A stretch of DNA of 7,010 nucleotides from CAZBYL01 sp964496275 (GTDB lineage Bacteria; Synergistota; Synergistia; Synergistales; Synergistaceae), in the NCBI GenBank assembly GCA_964496275.1, contig CAZBYL010000081.1, positions 1-7,010 of the forward strand, read 5' to 3'. Shown piece by piece: positions 1 through 6,824 of the stretch. A program made the translations under genes and the position numbers. Below the pieces are notes generated by a model. The model had not been told where the DNA came from. It ran no database searches and was given only the letters and a program-made list of their open reading frames with translations. The stretch's first letter is position 1. Every line of letters starts with the position of its first letter.

Positions 1-1
1 T

Positions 2-1264
2 GTGGACGCAATATTCTTCGGCCCCGAATTTATCGGCAGAATGGAAGAAATCTACCCGAAAATTCCGAAGGTAAAACTCATATTCTACATAGGAGACACA
101 TGCCCGCGCTTTGCGGAAAACTACCTGCACCTCGCGGCAAACCTTTCAAGCTACTCGCCGAGGGTACTTTTGGCCGACTCGGATGATGCGGCAATCTACT
201 TCTCATCGGGCACAACCGGCTTTCCCAAGGCTATTCTGCACAACCATGAAAGCCTTATGCACGCGTGCAAGGTGGAACAGGCTCACCACGGACAGACGCA
301 TGACGACGTGTTCCTCTGCATACCTCCGCTCTACCACACAGGAGCAAAGATGCACTGGTTCGGCAGTCTTATCTCCGGCAGCAAGGGCGTACTGCTCAAG
401 GGAGTAAACCCCAAAAGCATCATAGAGACAGTCTCAAACGAAAAATGCACCATAGTATGGCTTCTCGTGCCGTGGGCACAGGACATTCTGGACTCAATAG
501 ATTCGGGCGAAATAGAACTCGATAAATATGAGCTCTCTCAGTGGAGACTAATGCACATCGGAGCGCAGCCCGTGCCTTCAAGCCTCATAACGAGATGGGA
601 AAAACACTTCCCGAACCATCAGTACGACACAAACTACGGGCTCAGCGAATCCATAGGCCCGGGCTGCGTACACCTTGGAGTGGAAAACATCAGCCACGTC
701 GGAGCCATCGGAGTGCCGGGCTTCGGCTGGGATGTCAAGATAATAGACGAAAACGGAGAGAGCGTTGAGGGAGAGAATGTCGGAGAGCTTGCCGTCCGAG
801 GCCCCGGAGTAATGACCTGCTACTACAAAGACCCGGAAGCAACCGAAGCCGTACTCCACGGTGACTGGCTGTACACAGGCGACATGGCAATGCGCGACGC
901 GGACGGCTTTATCTTTCTTGTGGACAGAAAGAAAGACGTTATCATCAGCGGAGGGGAAAACATCTATCCCGTGCAGATAGAGGACTTCCTGCGCGCTCAC
1001 AACTCCATCAAAGATGTTGCCGTAATAGGCCTCCCCGATGCCAGGGTCGGCGAAATTGCCGCGGCGATAATAGAACTGAAGCCCGGTTTTGAGTGCAGCG
1101 AGGAAGAAATAAACGAGTTCTGCCTGGAACTTCCGCGCTACAAAAGACCCAGAAAAATAATATTCGCAGAAATACCCAGAAACCCGACAGGCAAAATAGA
1201 AAAACCAAAGCTCCGCAAAATCTACTGTGCTGAAAACCTGGTAGCACAACAGACAAAGGGATAG
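2..1264 (+). CDS. AMP-forming acyl-CoA synthetase (ANL superfamily), 5'-truncated by window edge
   Basis: The visible 420 residues are the larger part of an acyl/aryl-CoA ligase, an enzyme that activates a carboxylic acid with ATP to an acyl-adenylate and transfers it to CoA. Counting from the first visible codon, the ATP-binding P-loop SSGTTGFPK is at 68-76, the adenine-binding motif YGLSE at 212-216, YTGD at 291-294, the hinge region DRKKDVIISGGENIYP at 308-323, and the catalytic lysine in NPTGK at K398. All core motifs are intact. Family members are usually about 500-550 residues with the P-loop near 170-190, so roughly 100 or more N-terminal residues lie left of the window. The GTG at position 2 is therefore an in-frame codon rather than the true start. 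The stop is TAG at 1262-1264. The acid substrate cannot be named; the fold resembles medium/long-chain fatty acyl-CoA ligases, but aryl acids are possible. It converges on the proteases and is separated from them by a terminator. Confidence 0.93.
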   Translation: MDAIFFGPEFIGRMEEIYPKIPKVKLIFYIGDTCPRFAENYLHLAANLSSYSPRVLLADSDDAAIYFSSGTTGFPKAILHNHESLMHACKVEQAHHGQTHDDVFLCIPPLYHTGAKMHWFGSLISGSKGVLLKGVNPKSIIETVSNEKCTIVWLLVPWAQDILDSIDSGEIELDKYELSQWRLMHIGAQPVPSSLITRWEKHFPNHQYDTNYGLSESIGPGCVHLGVENISHVGAIGVPGFGWDVKIIDENGESVEGENVGELAVRGPGVMTCYYKDPEATEAVLHGDWLYTGDMAMRDADGFIFLVDRKKDVIISGGENIYPVQIEDFLRAHNSIKDVAVIGLPDARVGEIAAAIIELKPGFECSEEEINEFCLELPRYKRPRKIIFAEIPRNPTGKIEKPKLRKIYCAENLVAQQTKG

Positions 1265-1336
1265 AAACCTTCTGACATTACGAAACAAAAATTATACGTG
1301 ACTGTATTTCTGACTTTTGCAGTTTTTAGTGCATTA

Positions 1337-1377
1337 AAAACGGCTGAGCCCTTGGTATTACAGGGCTCAGCCGTTTT
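1337..1377. terminator. Bidirectional intrinsic terminator between converging genes
   Basis: The arms 1337-1352 and 1362-1377 form a perfect 16 bp stem with a GC-rich core (CGGCTGAGCCC) closed by a 9-base loop. The stem begins with a run of A and ends with a run of T, so transcripts from either direction end the hairpin in U residues. It lies 72 bases after the stop of the acyl-CoA synthetase gene and 114 bases beyond the stop of the converging protease gene, which is where a shared terminator is expected. Confidence 0.9.
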
Positions 1378-1491
1378 ATACTCTGCACATTTTATGTAGT
1401 TCAAAAGTTCTTGTGACGATCTGTGACTAAGATGCTTTGGCATGCAGGCCTTTGCGTTGTGTATCTTTCGCTAAAAGCCCCTGCTTTTGTC

Positions 1492-3954
1492 CTACTTTTT
1501 CCTTCTCAGTACAACAGGAATCACGGCAAGCAACGCCAGCCCCGCAAAGCCTGCGTTACAGCCTCCGCCGGAAGAGCGTTCCTCGTATGCAAAATCTTCC
1601 GGATTTTCGACAAAAGGTTCTTCCGAGACAGGCTCCGGGATATCGGCTTCCTCTGTTTGAGCCACAACGAAATTGTACATCACTGTCGCATCAAGAATTT
1701 TGCCATCGGCAGAGTTAAGGTCATATTTGCCGTTGTCCGCAGTAAAAATTCTCACTTCATAAAGAGCGTCATCGTCGGAGGATATATCTTCCGACGGATA
1801 CAATACCCGCCCGTCTCTGCTCACACAGTAAGTGCCGTCTACCTTGCTGTCAGCACTCATCGTATAAGTAAGAGGCAGCGCATCGGGAGAAGATGCCTTC
1901 GCCTTTGCCATGCGCAGTTCTCCGACAGTTTCTCCGAACCATAAGGCTTCAAGGTCAAAGGATGAGGAGACAATGTCGCCGGATTGGAACGTCGCACCGT
2001 CTCCGCTTACAAGAGAGAATGCGGGCAGACTTTCAACTCCGTAAAACTCATCATTGGAATTTGCCGTAAGAGTATCAGCTATATCGTATGCAAGGTCATA
2101 ACTTACATAGCATACTCCGTCCTCTTCTTCAAACATATTGGACAGGCCGAGCGACTTTATGTCATTTGAGACATCAAGATTCATCTCAGCTTTATCAACG
2201 AGGGAGAGAAACGACATGAGCGAGCTTGCGGCTGTTTTAGTTTTATTTTTGAATTTGATAGAGCCGCCTCTTCTGACAGAACTCTTTACGTCCAAAAATC
2301 CATAAGTCGAGACACCCTTCTTGAGTATTTTGGGGTTGGCTCCGGAGCAAATCATGTCCTTAATCTCGGAGGCAGAAGCATTGGGGTATTTGGACGCAAG
2401 CAGAGCCACAGCACCGGAGACCATGGGTGCTGCCATTGACGTTCCGCTTTTATATTCGTATCCCGGATAACTTCTGCCCGCGCTTGTGTCCGCTTTATCA
2501 AGATATACGGAAGAAAGAGATTTTCCAAGAGTTTTGTTATAGCGGAGGCCCCGCATCACACCATTCGTGTCATAGAGAGGAACCGTGCTGAATATATTTG
2601 TCCCCGGTGCCATTATGTCAACATAGCGAACGGAGTCTTTCGCGCCGGGATTGCTGTAATTTGAATAGTCCGCTCTGGTCAGTTTATCCTTTCCGTTTGG
2701 ATTATACTGGGCTGCGCCGACAACTATTACATTTTTTATTCCCGGCAGAGAGCCGAAAGCGGCGGGAAACGGCAGCTTGCCTATAAACGAAAGCGTAACT
2801 TTTTTGCCGTTCTCTATTACTTGTTTTGTGCCTGGGTTGTTGATATTCTGGCTGTCGTTGCCGGAGGAGATACACACTATAACCCCGCTGTCACCGAGAA
2901 GTTTCAAGGCGTTGGCATAAGGATTATTAATATTGTAGTATTTTCCCGGGTCATTCCAGCCTCCTATTGAGATATTTGCAACCTTCACTTTGCCCTTTAA
3001 GGACGACCCTTCCAGCTTATTGAGGACATAGACATATTGAAGTCCCTTTATTATATCGCTGTCATTTATATTGATTTTGCCGGTTTTTTTGTCGAGAGTG
3101 ACTACATTTACGGGCAGGAGCTTTACATATTTGTTCATGCCTGCAATGCCTATGCTGTTGTTGCCTATCGCTCCTATTATGCCGGCAACATGTGTGCCAT
3201 GGCCGTTGATATCTCCGTAGAGCCTTTTGTCGGAATAGGGAAGATTCCTTCCTCTTATTTTAGATTCATCATAGGTTAGGTTATAACTGTTCCCGTTAAT
3301 GATGCCTATGTTAAAAACACTTTTAGCACCATTGGAAAACCATGCCCCGAAGGAGTTGTTGAATATTGAAAGATTGCCTGTAAGTCCGCTCACGACTGCG
3401 ATGTTGCCCTTTAAGTCATGGTGGTCATACTTTACGCCGCTGTCTATTACAGCCGCAACGACATTGCTTGACCCTAATACTCCGTCCGCCCATACGGATA
3501 CGGCATTTGTCTGTTCATAGCCCCAGCGGTTTATCTCTTTTGCATTGTACATACTGTCATTGGGGGCTGAAGCTGCTTCGTGAAGTTCCCTTATATAATT
3601 GGGATATACTCCGAGAACCCCAGCCTTGCCCGATATTTCGTCAATGAGTTCTTTTGTCGTCTTAGTTTCGGATTTTAAGCACGCCATAGTAGTTCCGCTG
3701 CCGCTTGACAGAGCGTTGTATGCGGCAATGGTTTTAGTTCCGGAGGGAGCTATCTCACTCATTCTTGCGGCGATGCTTTTGCTCTGAGAGTCTTCGTCTT
3801 GGGCGTTGAATAAATTTATGCTGTAAGAGCCGTAAAGAGTGACAAGAACCTCTCCTTCAACATATTCGCTGATATTCGCAGATGCCGTAGCCGCAGAGTA
3901 TAGAAAAAATGTTCCCGCGATAAGAGCAGTAAATATTCCCTGTTTTATCTTCAC
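1492..3954 (-). CDS. Secreted subtilisin-like serine protease (S8) with Synerg-CTERM-type surface sorting signal, paralog A
   Basis: This is an exported serine endopeptidase of 820 residues. The start chosen is GTG at 3954, preceded by AGAGGTGA at 3960-3967. From there the first ten residues align without gaps to the paralog, with shared K2 and I7-F-T-A10. An in-frame ATG at 3993 lies inside the promoter. A signal peptide covers about 1-26 with a likely A-S-A cleavage site. A propeptide-like region (about 27-125) ends near GVLGVYPNY. The subtilase domain has catalytic D171 (VIDSG), H252 (GHGTHVAG), oxyanion-hole N366 (SGND) and S506 (SGTSMAAP), all present, so it should be active. The Asp-to-His distance is 81 residues, against 32 in classical subtilisin. 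After the domain end near YGFLDV comes an unassigned module (about 591-766), an acidic Pro-rich linker, then GGCNAGF with C799, a hydrophobic helix and RRKK. Likely role: extracellular protein degradation while attached to the envelope; the substrate is unknown. It has its own promoter downstream of the second protease gene. Confidence 0.92.
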   Translation of the reverse strand: MKIKQGIFTALIAGTFFLYSAATASANISEYVEGEVLVTLYGSYSINLFNAQDEDSQSKSIAARMSEIAPSGTKTIAAYNALSSGSGTTMACLKSETKTTKELIDEISGKAGVLGVYPNYIRELHEAASAPNDSMYNAKEINRWGYEQTNAVSVWADGVLGSSNVVAAVIDSGVKYDHHDLKGNIAVVSGLTGNLSIFNNSFGAWFSNGAKSVFNIGIINGNSYNLTYDESKIRGRNLPYSDKRLYGDINGHGTHVAGIIGAIGNNSIGIAGMNKYVKLLPVNVVTLDKKTGKININDSDIIKGLQYVYVLNKLEGSSLKGKVKVANISIGGWNDPGKYYNINNPYANALKLLGDSGVIVCISSGNDSQNINNPGTKQVIENGKKVTLSFIGKLPFPAAFGSLPGIKNVIVVGAAQYNPNGKDKLTRADYSNYSNPGAKDSVRYVDIMAPGTNIFSTVPLYDTNGVMRGLRYNKTLGKSLSSVYLDKADTSAGRSYPGYEYKSGTSMAAPMVSGAVALLASKYPNASASEIKDMICSGANPKILKKGVSTYGFLDVKSSVRRGGSIKFKNKTKTAASSLMSFLSLVDKAEMNLDVSNDIKSLGLSNMFEEEDGVCYVSYDLAYDIADTLTANSNDEFYGVESLPAFSLVSGDGATFQSGDIVSSSFDLEALWFGETVGELRMAKAKASSPDALPLTYTMSADSKVDGTYCVSRDGRVLYPSEDISSDDDALYEVRIFTADNGKYDLNSADGKILDATVMYNFVVAQTEEADIPEPVSEEPFVENPEDFAYEERSSGGGCNAGFAGLALLAVIPVVLRRKK

Positions 3955-3959
3955 ACTAT

Positions 3960-3967
3960 TCACCTCT
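3960..3967 (-). promoter_or_regulatory. Ribosome binding site deciding a GTG start for protease A
   Basis: On the - strand AGAGGTGA lies five bases upstream of the GTG at 3954-3952. The longer reading frame that opens at the ATG at 3993 has no Shine-Dalgarno sequence, and its ATG overlaps the -10 region, so an RNA from that promoter would not contain it. The GTG start also gives 820 residues against 821 for the paralog. Confidence 0.85.
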
Positions 3968-3988
3968 ACCTTTTTAGAATGATTGACA

Positions 3989-4054
3989 AACATAGTATAG
4001 CAATTAAATTATCAAGGGGTTTCTTGTGGGTTGATTGTACCATTTTTTGTGAAA
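3989..4054 (-). promoter_or_regulatory. Promoter region of protease A with elements conserved in the paralog's promoter
   Basis: Read on the - strand: TTTCACAAAAA at 4054-4044, CCACAAGA at 4029-4022, TTGATA at 4015-4010, TATACT at 3999-3994 preceded by TGC (an extended -10), and overlapping TATGTT at 3994-3989. TATACT lacks a good -35 at 17 bp. TATGTT has TTGATA at a 15 bp spacer, so the exact -10 is uncertain. Either choice puts the transcript start a few tens of bases before the GTG start. The same ordered elements occur upstream of the second protease gene with the identical 44 bp between TTTCACAAAAA and TATACT, which argues that they are functional. Confidence 0.6.
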
Positions 4055-4078
4055 TATAAAATTTATAAAAGCAGAGAG

Positions 4079-4121
4079 TACATGAGACGCCGCCTGCATT
4101 TTGCAGACGGCGTCTCATGTA
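4079..4121. terminator. Stable hairpin between the two protease genes, probable terminator
   Basis: Arms 4079-4098 and 4102-4121 form a 20-position stem with a single C-A mismatch (4093/4107), a GC-rich middle and a three-base TTT loop. It starts 28 bases beyond the TAA stop of the upstream protease gene, as expected for its terminator. The odd point is that the clean T-rich tail (TTTTATTATT) follows on the + strand side. In the direction of the protease gene the hairpin is followed by CTCTCTGCTTTTATAAATTT, an imperfect U tract. Read-through into the second protease gene is therefore possible. Confidence 0.7.
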
Positions 4122-4148
4122 TTTTATTATTCTTGCTTAAAGTTCTGC

Positions 4149-6614
4149 TTACCTCTTTCTGCGGAGAACGACAGGAATCACCGCAAGCAGAGCCAGCCCC
4201 GCAAAGCCCGCGTTACAGCCGCCGCTGCCGCCTTTTGATTTATAACCTTCATAGACATATTCGCCTATTTCCTCAGGCAGCGCTTCAGGAGACAGGGGGT
4301 CGTCTATAACCGCTTCCGTATCCTGCGCCGCTACCACATTGTAGATTACGGTCGCGTCGAGTATCTTGCCGTCAGCGGAGTTTAGGTCGAATTTGCCGTT
4401 GTCCTTCGTGAAAATTGTGACTTCATACACAGCGTCGTCGCTAAGCGCTATTTCCGTATCAGGGCTGAGTACAGCGCCGTCCGCGCTTACGCAGTATGTG
4501 CCGTCAACGTCGCTGTCTGCGCTCATCGTATAGGTAAGGGGAAGCGCGTCCGCGGAGGATACTCCCTTTGCCCTTGCCATGCGAAGCTCTCCGATTGTGC
4601 CGCCAAACCAAACCGCTTCAAGATCAAATTTCAGGGGAACTATGTCGCCGGACTCGAATGTATTGCCGTCGGCGCTTGCAACGGAGAAGAGCGGCAGACT
4701 TTCTATGCCGTAGAATTCGTCATCCTCATCTTCCGTGAGCTTGTCTGCTATATCATAAGCAAGGTCATAGCTCACATAGTACAGACTGTCCTCCGATTCC
4801 GTCATGCCGGAAAGTCCGAGGTTCTCTATGTCCTGTGACACGTCAAAGTCCATGCTCGTCTCGTCAAACGGAGCCGACAGAGCCGCAATCATCATGCCCG
4901 ATGAAGAAATCCTTGCTCCTGTTTTTTTCAGCTTGATAGATTCACCCTTTGCGACGGAACTCTCCAGATCCAAGAACCCATAAGCTGATACGCCTGTTTT
5001 CAGAATACGGGGATTCGCGCCGGAGAAAAGCATATCTTTTATTTCCTTTACGGAAGCATCGGGATATTTTGCGAACAGAAGCGCCGCAGCTCCGCTCACC
5101 ATAGGAGCAGCCATAGAGGTTCCCTGCATAAACTGATATCCGGGGTAACTGCCGTTCTTCTTATCAACGAGCACCTGATACGCCCAGGGAAGCTCTTCTC
5201 CGTTGGTGTATCTTGCCACACGCATCTGCCCCTTCATATTGTACAGGGGCACTGTGCTGAATATATCGCTTCCGGGAGCGGCAATATCCACATAACGCGT
5301 CCTGTCAGTACCTCTTCCCCCGCTTGGATTGCTGTAGTTTGAGTAGCTAGGGCGCGTAATAGTATCAGATTTTGGGTTCCACTGAGCCGCGCCTACGACT
5401 ATCATGTTGCGGATTTGGGGCAAAGCGGCGAAAGCCGACGGGAAGGGGAGCTTACCCATAAAATTACCGCTCGGATTATTTATATTCTGCCCGTCGTTTC
5501 CGGCTGCGGCACAGACCAAAATTCCGTTGTCCCCGAGCTTCTTTATGGCCTGAGCGTAGGGGTTATTTATACTGTTATATACGAACGTTTGGCCAGAATA
5601 GCTGCCTGTTCTGGGGCTCCAGCCTCCGATAGACATATTTACGACTTTAACTTTTCCTTTGAGGGTTGAACCCTCCTGAGTATTGACAGCAAGGACATAC
5701 TCCAGCCCTCTGATAATGTCGGCGTCCCAACAGCCGTCGCCTGCGCCTTTAGCGCTGTTGTAGATGAAAACATTGACGGGAAGAATGCTCACGTTTTTGT
5801 TCATTCCCGCTATACCCTTTCCGTTGTAGCTCCTGGCGCCTATTATGCCTGCCACATGAGTGCCGTGTCCGGAAATATCCCCGTAGTACACATGGTTGCT
5901 GTAAACGCTTTTATTGCCCCTTATTTTGTTTTCATCGTAAGTCAAATTATATTTGCCTTCTGAATTTATGTTGCCTAATTTATACGCATTTGCTCCTTGA
6001 TTCGTGAACCAAGCGCCGAAAGCATCGTTAAACCCCGCATATTTTCCCGTTAAGCCGTCTACTCGCGTTGTATTGTCTATGATGTCCGCATGGTCATACT
6101 TGAGTCCCGTATCCACTACCGCGACAACGATATCGCTTGAACCTGTAATGCCATCGTTCCAAACGTTAGATGCGTTTGACTTGTAGTATCCCCAGCGATA
6201 TATCGGAGCGGCATTATAAAGTGTGTCGTTCGGAAGGGCTGTCTCATACCTCTTATAGTTCGGGAATACTCCCAACACTCCCGATTTGCCCGATATTTCG
6301 GACATAAGTTCTTCTGTTGTCTTTGTTTCGGACTTGAGATATGCCATGGTGCGTCCGCTGCCCGAGGAGAGTTCATTGTACGCGGTTACGGTCTTTGTCC
6401 CTGCGGGAGCCACCATACTCATGCGGTTTGCGATATTCTTTGTCTGCTCGGCGGCGTTGTTTGCGTTAAAAATATTTACGCTGTAAGAGCCCGAAAGAGT
6501 GACGAGAACCTCACCCTCCGCATACTCGCTTATCTGCGCCATTGCAGCCGTATTCAGGCAGAAAAGAGCGGCCGCGGCAAGAAAAGCCGTAAAAATTTTT
6601 GTTCTCACCTTCAT
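4149..6614 (-). CDS. Secreted subtilisin-like serine protease (S8) with Synerg-CTERM-type surface sorting signal, paralog B
   Basis: This exported serine endopeptidase of 821 residues is paralogous to its downstream neighbour along its whole length. The ATG at 6614 is preceded by a G6 run (6628-6623) with an 8-base gap, an unusual but usable ribosome binding site. The signal peptide runs 1-26 with likely cleavage after A-M-A. A propeptide-like region (about 27-125) ends near GVLGVFPNY. The catalytic residues are D168 (VVDTG), H250 (GHGTHVAG), oxyanion N373 (AGNDG) and S500 (GTSMAAP), all intact. The subtilase domain closes near YGFLDL (about 550). The unassigned module shared with the paralog is at about 587-764. 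A linker rich in Pro, Glu and Asp then leads to a GGSGG spacer, C800 in GGCNAGF, the hydrophobic helix LALLAVIPVVL and the tail RRKR. I infer a surface-held digestive or processing protease. It differs from the paralog mainly in the signal peptide, the surface loops before S500 and the linker. It has a separate promoter in the divergent region to its right. Confidence 0.93.
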   Translation of the reverse strand: MKVRTKIFTAFLAAAALFCLNTAAMAQISEYAEGEVLVTLSGSYSVNIFNANNAAEQTKNIANRMSMVAPAGTKTVTAYNELSSGSGRTMAYLKSETKTTEELMSEISGKSGVLGVFPNYKRYETALPNDTLYNAAPIYRWGYYKSNASNVWNDGITGSSDIVVAVVDTGLKYDHADIIDNTTRVDGLTGKYAGFNDAFGAWFTNQGANAYKLGNINSEGKYNLTYDENKIRGNKSVYSNHVYYGDISGHGTHVAGIIGARSYNGKGIAGMNKNVSILPVNVFIYNSAKGAGDGCWDADIIRGLEYVLAVNTQEGSTLKGKVKVVNMSIGGWSPRTGSYSGQTFVYNSINNPYAQAIKKLGDNGILVCAAAGNDGQNINNPSGNFMGKLPFPSAFAALPQIRNMIVVGAAQWNPKSDTITRPSYSNYSNPSGGRGTDRTRYVDIAAPGSDIFSTVPLYNMKGQMRVARYTNGEELPWAYQVLVDKKNGSYPGYQFMQGTSMAAPMVSGAAALLFAKYPDASVKEIKDMLFSGANPRILKTGVSAYGFLDLESSVAKGESIKLKKTGARISSSGMMIAALSAPFDETSMDFDVSQDIENLGLSGMTESEDSLYYVSYDLAYDIADKLTEDEDDEFYGIESLPLFSVASADGNTFESGDIVPLKFDLEAVWFGGTIGELRMARAKGVSSADALPLTYTMSADSDVDGTYCVSADGAVLSPDTEIALSDDAVYEVTIFTKDNGKFDLNSADGKILDATVIYNVVAAQDTEAVIDDPLSPEALPEEIGEYVYEGYKSKGGSGGCNAGFAGLALLAVIPVVLRRKR

Positions 6615-6654
6615 TTTACTAACCCCCCAATAAAATTTTTATTGATAACAAACC

Positions 6655-6724
6655 AACATAACAAGTATAAAAGATTTTTCAAAAAGTGTATTCTCTTGTG
6701 GCAATCGTATTGGTTTTTGTGAAA
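6655..6724 (-). promoter_or_regulatory. Promoter region of protease B with elements conserved in the paralog's promoter
   Basis: Read on the - strand: TTTCACAAAAA at 6724-6714, CCACAAGA at 6701-6694, TTGAAA at 6682-6677, TATACT at 6669-6664 and TATGTT at 6660-6655 preceded by TGT (an extended -10). TTGAAA with a 16 bp spacer to TATGTT is the best sigma-70 pair; TATACT is the alternative -10. A transcript would have a leader of roughly 35-45 bases before the ATG at 6614. A GTTGG half-site (6657-6653) overlaps the 3' end of the TATGTT candidate and matches the half-site of the dyad array further right. Confidence 0.6.
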
Positions 6725-6824
6725 ATTGCGGCGAATGAAGGACCAAGCACATTACACCGCTTGCGGAAAAATTTTAGAATAAACTGTACCAGGCGATTTT
6801 TGCAAACAAACAGTGTAATTCTGA

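Larger units (their letters stand above)
1492..6724 (-). repeat. Tandem gene duplication: two protease genes plus about 100 bp of upstream DNA each
   Basis: The units are 1492-4054 and 4149-6724. The proteins align from signal peptide to C terminus with nearly equal length, and by eye well over half of the residues match. DNA similarity is also evident, for example at the 3' ends (around 1500-1560 and 4157-4217), where most bases agree. Similarity continues upstream to the shared TTTCACAAAAA element and then stops. The downstream hairpins of the two units are unrelated. Divergence in silent positions and loops indicates an old duplication. Confidence 0.8.

Noticed and set aside
2..4. GTG at the left edge as the true start of the acyl-CoA synthetase
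   Set aside because: The P-loop would lie only 68 residues from the start, whereas family members have about 170 or more residues before it; the frame is open to the window edge.
578..1288. 236-codon open frame on the - strand inside the acyl-CoA synthetase gene
   Set aside because: It lies antisense to a gene with all family motifs, has no recognisable protein features and runs toward the terminator side without a ribosome binding site.
1473..1488. Small hairpin AAAAGC-CCCT-GCTTTT just after the protease A stop as its terminator
   Set aside because: Only six mostly A-T pairs and no U tract after it on the - strand; the 16 bp hairpin at 1337-1377 is far stronger.
1423..1944. 173-codon open frame on the + strand overlapping the 3' end of protease A
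   Set aside because: It is antisense to the conserved C-terminal module and sorting signal; the composition is typical of a shadow frame.
1337..4121. Insertion sequence or transposon ends framing the protease genes
   Set aside because: The two hairpins have unrelated arms, no transposase gene is present, and no target-site duplication was seen.
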